Shown here: positions 1 through 7,793 of the stretch, piece by piece
Layout: each line of letters opens with the position of its first letter
Numbering within the stretch: position 1 is the first letter of the stretch
DNA from: Alphaproteobacteria bacterium
Lineage (GTDB): Bacteria > Pseudomonadota > Alphaproteobacteria > Rickettsiales > 21-14-0-20-44-7
NCBI GenBank assembly: GCA_013288575.1
Contig: JABDBO010000005.1
Location: 1-30,580 of the forward strand
Direction: 5' to 3'
Length of the DNA: 30,580 nt
Position numbers and translations under genes: made by a program
Notes under the pieces: generated by a model
Databases searched by the model: none
Told to the model about the DNA's origin: nothing
Seen by the model: only the letters and a program-made list of their open reading frames with translations

Positions 1-226
1 CAATATTTTCGGCGGCATCATGAAATGCGACATCATCGCTGAAGGCGTTGTTGCAGCTGCCAAAGAAGTGAAACTTGCTGTGCCATTAGTTGTGCGCTTG
101 GAAGGTACAAACGTTGACCTTGGCAAACAAATCCTCGCAAAATCGGGCTTGAACATTACTTCTGCCGATGATCTTGACGATGCAGCGCAGAAAATTACCA
201 ACGCAATCAAAAAGGCGGCAGCTTAA
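1..226 (+). CDS. sucC: Succinyl-CoA synthetase beta subunit, C-terminal end (partial)
   Basis: Only the last 75 or so codons are in the window; the frame is open from base 2 and reads NIFGGIMKCD, the conserved NIFGGI segment of the ADP-forming succinate-CoA ligase beta chain. The tail (VPLVVRLEGTNVDLGKQIL) is also typical of SucC. The protein pairs with SucD to convert succinyl-CoA to succinate with substrate-level phosphorylation in the TCA cycle. Its partner sucD lies downstream, but three very small genes separate the two, which is unusual because sucC and sucD normally abut. The 5' truncation is the window edge, not a pseudogene. Confidence 0.95.
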   Translation, partial: NIFGGIMKCDIIAEGVVAAAKEVKLAVPLVVRLEGTNVDLGKQILAKSGLNITSADDLDDAAQKITNAIKKAAA

Positions 227-229
227 ACT

Positions 230-397
230 ATGCTTAAAAATATCGATTTAGAAGATATTTTTAGAATGGAAATTGTTATAGCCATTTCTCTTTTTATCTT
301 CGCATGGATATTAGTTGGTTGGTTTAAACAAATTAGAAAAGACATAAAAAAATTAAATAAAAAACTAGACCCAATTGTGAGTAAAAAACAAAAATGA
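230..397 (+). CDS. Small single-pass membrane protein, 55 aa, unknown
   Basis: This 55-codon frame starts with ATG three bases after the sucC stop and ends in a TGA that overlaps the next ATG (ATGA at 394-397), so it is tightly packed for translational coupling. The product has an acidic start, one hydrophobic segment at about residues 13-31 (EIVIAISLFIFAWILVG) and a strongly basic, helix-like tail (KQIRKDIKKLNKKL). A bitopic inner-membrane protein with a cytoplasmic basic helix is the natural reading. I do not recognise a family. Its architecture resembles the 53-residue product two genes downstream, and the two may be partners or distant paralogues. Confidence 0.6.
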   Translation: MLKNIDLEDIFRMEIVIAISLFIFAWILVGWFKQIRKDIKKLNKKLDPIVSKKQK

Positions 398-663
398 AAA
401 AATATCTAATTATTACTGCCCTCACCCTTTTCCCATGCGTAGCACATGCCGACGGCATTTCATGCCCGGAAATGGCGCAAATCATCGCTGATTACGAGCA
501 CAAAAAACAAGCCGGCCACTTAACGCATAACGAAGGCCTCTCAATCCCAAGCGTGCTGGCGGCTGATTACCAATCATACTACAGCGGCGGCTGCACTGAG
601 GCGCAACTAAAAAACGCAATGCGCCCTGGCGAAAAATTTAAAACTAAAGCGGAAGTAAGATGA
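394..663 (+). CDS. Small secreted protein with two mature cysteines, 89 aa, unknown
   Basis: The first 19 residues form a clear Sec signal peptide: KK, then a hydrophobic core, then AHA-DG as the likely cleavage site. The mature part of about 70 residues has two cysteines (in ISCPEM and GGCTEAQL) that could form one disulfide in the periplasm. The start overlaps the stop of the preceding small gene by 4 bp, and its own TGA overlaps the next ATG, so all three small genes should be expressed with sucC and sucD. No family recognised; a periplasmic partner for the two flanking single-pass proteins is only an inference from the layout. Confidence 0.65.
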   Translation: MKKYLIITALTLFPCVAHADGISCPEMAQIIADYEHKKQAGHLTHNEGLSIPSVLAADYQSYYSGGCTEAQLKNAMRPGEKFKTKAEVR

Positions 664-821
664 GTTTTGTGGTCAATATCGTATTGATAATTGCCTTAAG
701 CTTAATTGCTATCATCGGCCTAATTGTTTTTGCCAATAAAGGAAAGTCTTCTAAAAAACATGACGAAATTTTAACGAATTTAAAAGAAATAAAAGAATTA
801 CTCGTAACTAAGGAAAAATAA
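660..821 (+). CDS. Small single-pass membrane protein, 53 aa, unknown
   Basis: The ATG overlaps the previous stop (ATGA at 660-663) and the TAA ends one base before sucD, so the frame fills the gap exactly. Residues 4-25 form one hydrophobic segment (VVNIVLIIALSLIAIIGLIV), followed by a lysine-rich linker and a short charged helix (DEILTNLKEIKELL). The layout matches the 55-residue protein encoded at 230: one N-terminal membrane helix plus a charged C-terminal helix. It is too small for most annotation cutoffs, but position, coupling and composition argue that it is real. Function unknown. Confidence 0.6.
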   Translation: MSFVVNIVLIIALSLIAIIGLIVFANKGKSSKKHDEILTNLKEIKELLVTKEK

Positions 822-822
822 A

Positions 823-1698
823 ATGAGCGTATTAGTAAACAAAAACACCAAAGTCATCTGCCAGGGTTTCACCGGCAAAGAAGGCACATTCCACTCTGAG
901 CAAGCAATTGCTTACGGCACAAAAATGGTCGGCGGCGTAACGCCAGGCAAAGGTGGCGAAACCCACTTGGGCCTTCCGGTGTTCAACACTGTTGGCGAAG
1001 CGCGCGAAAGAACTGGTGCTGATGCTAGCGTTATTTATGTTCCACCACCATTTGCAGCTGATGCAATTTTGGAAGCGGTTGACGCTGAAGTTCCGCTCAT
1101 CGTTTGCATCACCGAAGGCATCCCCGTACTTGATATGGTAAAAGTGAAAAAGGCCCTCTCTGGTTCAAAATCACGCCTAGTTGGCCCTAACTGCCCAGGC
1201 GTTATCACCCCGGGTGAATGCAAAATCGGCATTATGCCAGGCCACATCCACAAAAAAGGTTCGGTCGGCATCGTTTCCAAATCCGGCACATTGACTTATG
1301 AAGCAGTACTCCAGACCACCAAAGAAGGTTTCGGCCAAACTACCTGCATCGGTATCGGTGGTGACCCAGTAAACGGCACCAGCTTTATTGATTGCCTGGA
1401 AATGTTTTTGGCTGACCCAGAAACCAAATCAATCATCATGATTGGTGAAATCGGCGGCGCAGCTGAAGAAGAAGCAGCTGAATTCTTACGCCGTGAAAAA
1501 ACCAAAAAACCAATGGTTGGCTTCATCGCTGGCCGCACTGCACCTCCAGGCCGCCGTATGGGCCACGCAGGTGCTATCATTTCTGGTGGCAAAGGCGGCG
1601 CTGAAGATAAAATCGAAGCAATGAAATCTGCCGGCATCCGCGTGTCAGATTCTCCTGCCCGTCTCGGCAAAACGATGAAAGAATTGCTCGCAGCTTAA
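823..1698 (+). CDS. sucD: Succinyl-CoA synthetase alpha subunit
   Basis: A 291-residue protein of full family length. The N-terminal CoA-binding Rossmann domain shows the GFTGKEGTFH loop (about residues 15-24), and the ligase domain carries the phosphohistidine motif GHAGA with His248. With SucC it forms the cytosolic ligase that interconverts succinyl-CoA and succinate, the step after 2-oxoglutarate dehydrogenase, whose genes follow in this window. The ATG at 823 lies one base after the preceding small gene, so translation is probably coupled. No damage is visible. Confidence 0.97.
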   Translation: MSVLVNKNTKVICQGFTGKEGTFHSEQAIAYGTKMVGGVTPGKGGETHLGLPVFNTVGEARERTGADASVIYVPPPFAADAILEAVDAEVPLIVCITEGIPVLDMVKVKKALSGSKSRLVGPNCPGVITPGECKIGIMPGHIHKKGSVGIVSKSGTLTYEAVLQTTKEGFGQTTCIGIGGDPVNGTSFIDCLEMFLADPETKSIIMIGEIGGAAEEEAAEFLRREKTKKPMVGFIAGRTAPPGRRMGHAGAIISGGKGGAEDKIEAMKSAGIRVSDSPARLGKTMKELLAA

Positions 1699-1740
1699 AT
1701 CCCCCTTTAGCGATGAGTACTTTACCTGTTTGAAATCCAA

Positions 1741-1769
1741 TTGCTTTCAAAGCTGGTAATATTTATATT
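1741..1769 (+). promoter_or_regulatory. Candidate sigma-70 promoter, leaderless geometry
   Basis: TTGCTT (1741-1746), a 17-nt spacer and TATATT (1764-1769) precede the ATG at 1776 by exactly 6 nt. The predicted transcription start therefore falls on the start codon. No Shine-Dalgarno sequence is present in TTTCACCCATG. Confidence 0.45.
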
Positions 1770-1775
1770 TCACCC

Positions 1776-2660
1776 ATGCCAGATCCAAAGCTCTCGCCAA
1801 TCAAAAAACTAAGCGCGTTAAAAACGGCCAAGATGAATAACCGCCTGCCGCTTATCATGAACATCAACCATTTTGTTTATGATCGCATCAACCGCATTAA
1901 AAACAAATCTTACGGCAAAATCAAAAATCCATTGGCTGAGCAAATAAAAAATAATGGTTATGCATTTGCCGAATCTTTAATTCCGCCAGCGCTGATAAAA
2001 TCTATCAAAGAAAAAGCTGATAAACTTTATGCTGAAAATTCTCTCATCAATAAACAGCATAGTGCGGCTGGTCTAACTCGCATAAAAAACAGTTTGAATC
2101 ATATTCCCGAATGCGAAGAAATTTGGCATTTGCCAGAAATAAAAAATGTTTTCCATTCATTATATGGTGGCGGCTTTCGCGTTTTTGATTCCGATGTTTA
2201 CCGCACTACTGCCAAAGAAAATCCGGAAGCTAGTTTCGGCAGCCAGAATTGGCATTTTGATAACATCACGCCTAATATGGTAAAAATGATGGTTTACCTC
2301 ACCGATGTTTATGAAGATACGGGTGCAATGCGCATCATCCCCAAACAAAAAAGCTATGATCTTCGTAAACGCGGCTTTATCAAGCGCTCACTTGCCGATA
2401 AGTTTGAACCTGAGCTCACAAATTCTTCTATCGCGCTTGAAGGTAAAGCCGGCACGGTAGTTTTCTTCCAGCCGCAATGCTGTGCCCACCGCGCCATTGA
2501 GCCGCGTCGTGATTTGCGTGATGTGATTGTGATGATGTTTTACCCATATTGGGGTGAGCAAAAACATTTGAATGAGCAGGAAAAAGATATTATCGCCAGC
2601 AATCGCCCATATTTAATAAACCCATTCACCGGCAAAGCCTTGCAGGGAAGTTACGAATAA
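1776..2660 (+). CDS. Phytanoyl-CoA dioxygenase (PhyH)-like Fe(II)/2-oxoglutarate oxygenase
   Basis: A 294-residue protein with the double-stranded beta-helix metal triad: H160-x-D162 in NWHFDN and distal His238 in CCAHRAIEP, followed by arginines (243, 244, 248) that could bind 2-oxoglutarate. The stretch MVYLTDVYEDTGAMRIIPKQ is typical of PhyH-like proteins, where the strand after HxD leads to G-x-(L/M)-x-(F/I)-IP-S/K. Such enzymes hydroxylate or halogenate small molecules using 2-oxoglutarate, O2 and Fe(II); the substrate cannot be told. The first ATG is chosen because a -10-like hexamer sits 6 nt upstream; ATGs at codons 20 and 28 are alternatives. It sits between sucD and sucA, whose enzymes consume 2-oxoglutarate, but a link is speculative. 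Confidence 0.75.
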   Translation: MPDPKLSPIKKLSALKTAKMNNRLPLIMNINHFVYDRINRIKNKSYGKIKNPLAEQIKNNGYAFAESLIPPALIKSIKEKADKLYAENSLINKQHSAAGLTRIKNSLNHIPECEEIWHLPEIKNVFHSLYGGGFRVFDSDVYRTTAKENPEASFGSQNWHFDNITPNMVKMMVYLTDVYEDTGAMRIIPKQKSYDLRKRGFIKRSLADKFEPELTNSSIALEGKAGTVVFFQPQCCAHRAIEPRRDLRDVIVMMFYPYWGEQKHLNEQEKDIIASNRPYLINPFTGKALQGSYE

Positions 2661-2673
2661 TCTTGATGGATTG

Positions 2674-3858
2674 TTAGGCTTTAAAAGTCTTTGAAGCTTC
2701 TGCGCCTGGTTGTCTAGGCAAATTAGCCGCAGTTGATGAAGCAGGAGTTGCTGCACCGCGTTCTGCAACTTTATCCGCTTGGATCTTTGCATTAACGGAA
2801 TTTTCCAGCATATCAGTAAATTCCATCCTGCTTATAAATTGCGCGGATGCACCAACATTACTGCTATCAACTTCTTTTTTTACTTTATGCCATTGGTTAT
2901 CAGCTCCTTGATATTCAGCATAAACGCTCAAATCAGAACTTGTAACAAATTGAATTCCATAATTCTTCAAATCAATATTAGAAATATCAGCCCCGCTCTT
3001 AACTTCCTCGGCTACTTTTGCCACCAAGGTTCTAAGCGCAGTAGTTTGCACTTCTTTTTCACTCTGATCTAAATGTTTTACAGGATATACTTCCTCAGCA
3101 CGTTTTACTGGAATTCCTGGTTGCGTATCAGCCAAATTCGGACGGCGGGCATCAGTCACATGATAATCGGCAAGAAAAGTTTGTGCAGCTTTAACATCAT
3201 AACGGCTGGGCTTTGGCTGGCCAAGCGTGTATTCTTTATCAGATGGAGCTTTGCTAAAAGTTTCATCTGATATTTTAAGTTCCCTAAAAAATTCTGTCCC
3301 TGTAGTTTGGCGCTGTGTGCGCGAATCCCATGGTTGCAAACCCATCTGTGCGTAATGGCGGTTTTCTTCCACCAATTTCTTTTCGGTTTCAATTTGCTGG
3401 TATAAGCTGGCAATAACCCCTTTAGCTTTTTCAATATAATGCAAATCTTTTTGGTTGCCATAATCAACCACAGTTTCTAACGCAGCTTTTACAACCGGAA
3501 GAATCATCGCTCTTCTATCGTGCTTTAGATGTTTTGAATCCATGAATGGGTTATATTCCATTCTGAAATTTTTCATTTCTTCTAAAACAGCCAGTGCTTC
3601 ATCCGGGCGGTTTCTAATTTCTGCAATCAATTTCCGTTTTAAAGATGGCTTTTCATGTTCAATAATTCTTTGCGCCTGAACTGCATGTCCATCATGATGA
3701 TGGTTGCTGTAAATTGCCCTAAAAGCAAGTGATGGCGAAGTTACAATTGCGGTTTTCACCACCGCAATACCATTACCTTCATCCCTAATTGAGTGAAGAG
3801 CATCAACCACGGTTTGTGGATCAGCAGCTTTTTCTACATTATTTAAATAACCCGTCAT
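2674..3858 (-). CDS. Unknown 394-residue hydrophilic protein
   Basis: A long intact frame on the minus strand, the only leftward gene inside the suc/lpd cluster. The ATG at 3858 follows a -10-like hexamer by 6 nt. The product is soluble and mostly helical in appearance, with charged helices around residues 70-100 and 145-175. It has a histidine run (NHHHDGH, about residues 52-58) near the N terminus and an Ala/Ser/Pro-rich tail (about 365-394) that looks disordered. I see no signal peptide, membrane segment or known catalytic motif, and do not recognise a family. A lineage-specific protein or a secreted effector are both possible; there is no direct evidence for either. Confidence 0.7.
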   Translation of the reverse strand: MTGYLNNVEKAADPQTVVDALHSIRDEGNGIAVVKTAIVTSPSLAFRAIYSNHHHDGHAVQAQRIIEHEKPSLKRKLIAEIRNRPDEALAVLEEMKNFRMEYNPFMDSKHLKHDRRAMILPVVKAALETVVDYGNQKDLHYIEKAKGVIASLYQQIETEKKLVEENRHYAQMGLQPWDSRTQRQTTGTEFFRELKISDETFSKAPSDKEYTLGQPKPSRYDVKAAQTFLADYHVTDARRPNLADTQPGIPVKRAEEVYPVKHLDQSEKEVQTTALRTLVAKVAEEVKSGADISNIDLKNYGIQFVTSSDLSVYAEYQGADNQWHKVKKEVDSSNVGASAQFISRMEFTDMLENSVNAKIQADKVAERGAATPASSTAANLPRQPGAEASKTFKA

Positions 3859-3864
3859 GCGGCA

Positions 3865-3870
3865 ATAATA
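3865..3870 (-). promoter_or_regulatory. Candidate -10 element of the 394-aa gene
   Basis: On the minus strand TATTAT ends 6 nt before the ATG at 3858, the spacing expected if transcription starts at the A of the start codon. No good -35 hexamer is seen, and no Shine-Dalgarno sequence in the 6-nt gap. Confidence 0.35.
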
Positions 3871-3941
3871 GCAAAATTATGTGTAAGTTTTATTACTAAT
3901 TGGTAATATATACAAGATCTTAAAATTTAGCCATAAAATAC

Positions 3942-3970
3942 AAATAGTTATTAAATTGTTGAAACTATTT
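3942..3970. promoter_or_regulatory. Inverted repeat over the sucA -35 region, possible operator
   Basis: AAATAGTT (3942-3949) and AACTATTT (3963-3970) form a perfect 8-bp inverted repeat with a 13-nt spacer. The right arm overlaps the candidate -35 TTGAAA of sucA. The region is very AT-rich, so chance is a real alternative. Confidence 0.3.
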
Positions 3971-3986
3971 TTAATAGTGCTATTTT
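3959..3986 (+). promoter_or_regulatory. Candidate sigma-70 promoter of sucA
   Basis: TTGAAA (3959-3964), a 16-nt spacer and TATTTT (3981-3986) give a plausible promoter 33 nt upstream of the sucA ATG. A weak purine-rich ribosome site (TTAGGT) lies in the implied leader. The gene upstream faces away, so sucA needs its own promoter. Confidence 0.5.
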
Positions 3987-4019
3987 CAAGAAAATTCATC
4001 AATTAGGTAGTGAATAATT

Positions 4020-6827
4020 ATGACTTCTGAAGCGCTTTTCGGCTCTAATGCCGTGTTTATCGAAGAACTATATGAACAATATAAACAAAACCCGAATTCG
4101 GTTGATGCCTCATGGCGTGAAATTTTTGAGCAAGCCACCGGTGGCAAAGCGCCAGCCTGGGTGCAGCCAAAAAACCGCATTATCGGTGTGGTCGGCGCAG
4201 ATGAATTACCAAAACCTGCCAATAAAAACGAAAAACCAACCACTGCTGAAAGCGCCGGTGTTGATTCAATTCGCGCATTAATGTTAATCCGCGCCTATCG
4301 TGAACGCGGCCACACTATTGCCAACCTTGACCCACTCGGCCTCACCCGCAACATGCCAGGCTCCGAACTTGACCCGGCATCATATGGTTTTAGCGAAGAC
4401 CACAATCGTGAAATTTATCTGAATGGCCAACTTGGTTTAGACAAAGCCACTCTGCCAACTATTCTTAAAATCCTGCAAAAAACTTATTGCGGCAATATCG
4501 GTTTTGAATACGAACATATCCACCACCCGGAAGAAAAACATTTCCTTCGTGAGCGCATCGAATCAACTCAAGCATCAATTGATCTTTCCAAAGATAAAAA
4601 AGATTGGCTGTTAGAGTCGCTCACCGAAGTTGAAGGTTTCGAGCAATTCATCCACGTAAAATTCACCGGCACCAAACGCTTCTCGGTTGAAGGCGGCGAC
4701 GTTGCCATTCCATCGATAAAATACATCGTCGAAACTTCCGCCGAAATGGGCGTTGACGAAGTTGTCATCGGCATGCCACACCGCGGCCGCTTGAACGTGT
4801 TAACCGCAGTCATGGGCAAACCATATGCTGCCATGCTCTCAGAATTCTACGGCAACCTCTCGATGCCAGAAGGCTTAAGCACATCGGGCGACGTAAAATA
4901 TCACATGGGCTATTCGCATGACGTTGACGTGAACAACAAAAAAGTTCACTTGAGCTTAACCGCCAACCCATCACATTTGGAAGCCGTAAACTCTGTCGTC
5001 ACCGGCAAAGTCCGCGCCAAGCAAGACCAGAAACAAGATGTGGAACGCAGCCGCGTCATGAGCATCCTCCTCCACGGTGACGCCGCATTCGCCGGCCAGG
5101 GCTCAGTTGCTGAAAATTTTGTGCTGTCAGATCTTGATGGCTACCGCACCGGCGGCACTGTCCACATCATCGTCAACAACCAGATCGGCTTCACAACTGA
5201 TCCGAAAAAAGGCCGCTCATCCCCATATCCATCAGACGTCGCCAAAATGGTCGGCGCGCCAATTTTCCACGTCAATGGCGATGACCCAGAAGCAGTTATG
5301 TTTGTAAGCAAACTCGCCGCCGAATTCCGCCAGACATTCAAAAAAGACGTCGTGCTTGATATCGTCTGCTACCGCCGCTACGGCCATAACGAAGGCGATG
5401 AGCCAATGTTCACCCAGCCTCTAATGTATCAAAAAATCGCCGGCCTCCCACGCCCGCGCGAAATCTATGCAAAAAAGCTGGTTGCTGAAGGCACGCTAAG
5501 CGAAGCCGAAGCGCAGAAGAAAGTTGAGAATTTCAAAAACTATCTCGAAGACCAATATAAAACCGCCAAAGATTACAAACCAAACAAAGCCGATATGTTG
5601 GAAGGCCAATGGGAAGGCTTTGAAAGAGTCGCCCGCGGTGCAGACCCAACTCCTGACACCGGCGTTGATTTGAAAACTTTGAAACAAATCGGTTTCGCCC
5701 TTTCAAGCGTTCCGGCAAGCTTCAATGCCAACCCGAAAATCACCACCCAACTTGCGGCCAAACGCAAAATGTTTGAAACCGGCGAAGGTATTGACTGGGC
5801 AACTGCAGAAGCACTCGCATTCGGCTCAATCACCGCTGAAAACAAACGCGTGCGCCTCTCCGGCCAAGATTGCGGCCGCGGCACATTCAGCCAACGCCAC
5901 TCAGTTTTAGTTGACCAAAAAACCGAAGAAACTTATGTGCCACTCAACAACCTCGGCATGAAACAAGCGAAATACGAAGTTATCGATTCTGCTCTTTCAG
6001 AATTTGCCGTCCTCGGTTTTGATTATGGCTATTCACTAGCCGAACCAAACGCTCTCGTAATGTGGGAAGCCCAATTTGGGGATTTCAGTAACGGCGCACA
6101 AGTTATCATCGACCAGTTCATCACGAGCGGCGAAGCCAAATGGCTCCGCATGAGCGGCTTGGTAATGCTTCTCCCACACGGCTACGAAGGCCAAGGCCCG
6201 GAACATTCATCCGCACGTCTCGAGCGCTTCCTACAGCTTTGCGGTGAAGAAAACATTCAAGTTGCCAACCTCACAACTGCGGCAAATTATTTCCACATCC
6301 TCCGCCGCCAGTTGCAACGCAACTTCCGCAAACCTTTGGTGCTAATGACACCAAAATCACTGCTCCGCAAAAAAGAAGTATTCAGCTCACTGGAAGATTT
6401 CGCACCAGGCACATCTTTCAAACGCATCATCCCTGAAGTTTCGCGTTTGGCGGCTGATAGCAAAATCCGCAAAGTGGTTATTTGCTCCGGCAAAGTTTAT
6501 TATGACATCGCCGAAAAACGCGATGCCGGAAAAATTGATGACGTCGCCATCATCCGCCTCGAGCAATTCTATCCATTCCCGGCGCATGAACTAAAAGCAG
6601 AACTTGCTAAATACAAAAATGCTGAATTTGTCTGGGCACAGGAAGAACCAAAAAACATGGGCGGCTGGTTATTCGTCCGCGCCTTTATCGATGAAACTTT
6701 GGAAGCTGTCGGCGCCAAAAAACGCGTAAGCTATGTGGGCCGCATCTCTGCTGCTTCACCAGCAACTGGCTTCTATAAGGTTCATAATAAAGAGCAGGAT
6801 GAGATCGTAGCTAAGGCATTAAGCTAA
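4020..6827 (+). CDS. sucA: 2-oxoglutarate dehydrogenase E1 component
   Basis: A 935-residue, full-length thiamine-diphosphate-dependent E1. The N-terminal segment ALFGSNAVFIEELYEQYKQ is the SucA E2-binding region. The core begins at DSIRALMLIRAYRERGH. The ThDP/Mg region reads GDAAFAGQG, then GGTVHIIVNNQIGFTT (about residues 353-395), and the transketolase-like domain has GHNEGDEP upstream and RGTFSQRHSV downstream. It decarboxylates 2-oxoglutarate and hands the succinyl group to the lipoyl arm of SucB. In most alphaproteobacteria sucB follows directly; here two unrelated genes intervene. GC-richer third positions than in the next gene indicate that this is core-genome sequence. Confidence 0.97.
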   Translation: MTSEALFGSNAVFIEELYEQYKQNPNSVDASWREIFEQATGGKAPAWVQPKNRIIGVVGADELPKPANKNEKPTTAESAGVDSIRALMLIRAYRERGHTIANLDPLGLTRNMPGSELDPASYGFSEDHNREIYLNGQLGLDKATLPTILKILQKTYCGNIGFEYEHIHHPEEKHFLRERIESTQASIDLSKDKKDWLLESLTEVEGFEQFIHVKFTGTKRFSVEGGDVAIPSIKYIVETSAEMGVDEVVIGMPHRGRLNVLTAVMGKPYAAMLSEFYGNLSMPEGLSTSGDVKYHMGYSHDVDVNNKKVHLSLTANPSHLEAVNSVVTGKVRAKQDQKQDVERSRVMSILLHGDAAFAGQGSVAENFVLSDLDGYRTGGTVHIIVNNQIGFTTDPKKGRSSPYPSDVAKMVGAPIFHVNGDDPEAVMFVSKLAAEFRQTFKKDVVLDIVCYRRYGHNEGDEPMFTQPLMYQKIAGLPRPREIYAKKLVAEGTLSEAEAQKKVENFKNYLEDQYKTAKDYKPNKADMLEGQWEGFERVARGADPTPDTGVDLKTLKQIGFALSSVPASFNANPKITTQLAAKRKMFETGEGIDWATAEALAFGSITAENKRVRLSGQDCGRGTFSQRHSVLVDQKTEETYVPLNNLGMKQAKYEVIDSALSEFAVLGFDYGYSLAEPNALVMWEAQFGDFSNGAQVIIDQFITSGEAKWLRMSGLVMLLPHGYEGQGPEHSSARLERFLQLCGEENIQVANLTTAANYFHILRRQLQRNFRKPLVLMTPKSLLRKKEVFSSLEDFAPGTSFKRIIPEVSRLAADSKIRKVVICSGKVYYDIAEKRDAGKIDDVAIIRLEQFYPFPAHELKAELAKYKNAEFVWAQEEPKNMGGWLFVRAFIDETLEAVGAKKRVSYVGRISAASPATGFYKVHNKEQDEIVAKALS

Positions 6828-6830
6828 TTA

Positions 6831-6859
6831 TTGACATAATTTAATCTTTTGCATAAATT
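6831..6859 (+). promoter_or_regulatory. Sigma-70 promoter of the nucleotidyltransferase gene
   Basis: A perfect -35 TTGACA (6831-6836), a 17-nt spacer and TAAATT (6854-6859) end 6 nt before the ATG at 6866. AGGAGA occupies those 6 nt, too close to the ATG to serve as a normal ribosome site, so the transcript may be leaderless. Confidence 0.6.
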
Positions 6860-6865
6860 AGGAGA

Positions 6866-7615
6866 ATGTCTCACCCAGAATTCATGCGACAAATATCTGA
6901 ATTAAAAGGCCAAGGCAAAACCAAAGCATTAGTTTTTGGTAGATTTCAACCATTGCATCCAGGTCACCAATTATTTTTCAATGCTGTACTTCAGTCAGGC
7001 TTGGAATTGCACATTTTTTTAAATTCTAAAGCAAATACTCCAGACGGAAGAAATCCTTATACTGTCAGACAAAAGAGACGAATGTTTGAATTGGTCTTGC
7101 CTCAATCATCTCAAGTTCATTTCCACGATGTACATGTGTATTTAGGTGGCGGCGGCGATGTTGGAAATGATGTAAGAACATTGATTAAAGCATTTGAAAC
7201 AGTAGGACCAGTTAGCGAATCTGTAATTTTTTGCACCGAAAAACCTGTGGATATAAAATCATATACTGCTGATGGAGTAACTCATGAGAAAATTCATTAT
7301 GTAGACTTATTGGTTCATCCTAGAGGGCCTTTTAGTAAGCAGAGTGTACCACCTGAGATATCCAGAGTTAACGGAGTCGAAATAAGTGCTACCCTTTTTA
7401 GAAAAGGTACAAGATATGATTTGCTCTCACCAAAAGTAGCGCAATATGTGCGCGGCCAACATTATATAGCCTCTTTGAACGGGAGAAATGTGGGTGATGA
7501 TAACAGTAATGATCAAAGAGTTGTAAATACAACATTATGCCAAGTCACGAATCTTCATATAGGTTGGCTACAACTGGAACTGCTGCGCGAAGGAAAGACT
7601 ATACTTTTTAGATAA
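6866..7615 (+). CDS. Nucleotidyltransferase of the NMN adenylyltransferase (NadM-like) type
   Basis: A 249-residue protein with the two signatures of the HIGH nucleotidylyltransferase superfamily: GRFQPLHPGH at residues 25-34 and ISATLFR at 173-179 (the ISSTxxR position). GRFQPxHxGH is the form seen in NadM and bifunctional NMN adenylyltransferases, which attach AMP to a mononucleotide. The C-terminal 50 or so residues match no domain I know. The gene uses many AGA and AT-ending codons, unlike sucA and sucB on either side, and has its own promoter, so recent transfer is likely. NAD salvage is the best guess; another cytidylyl- or adenylyltransferase activity is possible. Confidence 0.7.
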   Translation: MSHPEFMRQISELKGQGKTKALVFGRFQPLHPGHQLFFNAVLQSGLELHIFLNSKANTPDGRNPYTVRQKRRMFELVLPQSSQVHFHDVHVYLGGGGDVGNDVRTLIKAFETVGPVSESVIFCTEKPVDIKSYTADGVTHEKIHYVDLLVHPRGPFSKQSVPPEISRVNGVEISATLFRKGTRYDLLSPKVAQYVRGQHYIASLNGRNVGDDNSNDQRVVNTTLCQVTNLHIGWLQLELLREGKTILFR

Positions 7616-7650
7616 TTGCTGCAATGCGAAGAATCCAGCCATTATACTCC

Positions 7651-7672
7651 TTAATAATTACATAATTATTAA
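7651..7672. repeat. Perfect AT-rich palindrome
   Basis: TTAATAATTA and TAATTATTAA flank a CA dinucleotide: 10-bp perfect arms. It lies 35 bp after the nucleotidyltransferase stop. No T tract follows, so it is not a classical terminator; it may mark the edge of the inserted segment. Confidence 0.5.
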
Positions 7673-7760
7673 ATTGCTGCGCTGCATATACGAATTGGTG
7701 CGGCGCTCCCATACTTATGGCGCTGCAGCAACGAATCCGCCTATCTAACGCTCACCAATT

Positions 7761-7769
7761 TGCTATAAT
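7761..7769 (+). promoter_or_regulatory. Extended -10 promoter of the DUF378-like gene
   Basis: TGCTATAAT is an extended -10 (TG-N-TATAAT) 24 nt upstream of the ATG at 7794. A strong Shine-Dalgarno AAGGAGG (7782-7788) follows, so unlike several neighbours this gene has an ordinary leader. Confidence 0.55.
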
Positions 7770-7793
7770 GAACTCATATCCAAGGAGGATATT

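Noticed and set aside
1..226. sucC considered as a truncated pseudogene
   Set aside because: The frame is open to the window edge and matches the intact SucC C terminus, so the truncation is only the window boundary.
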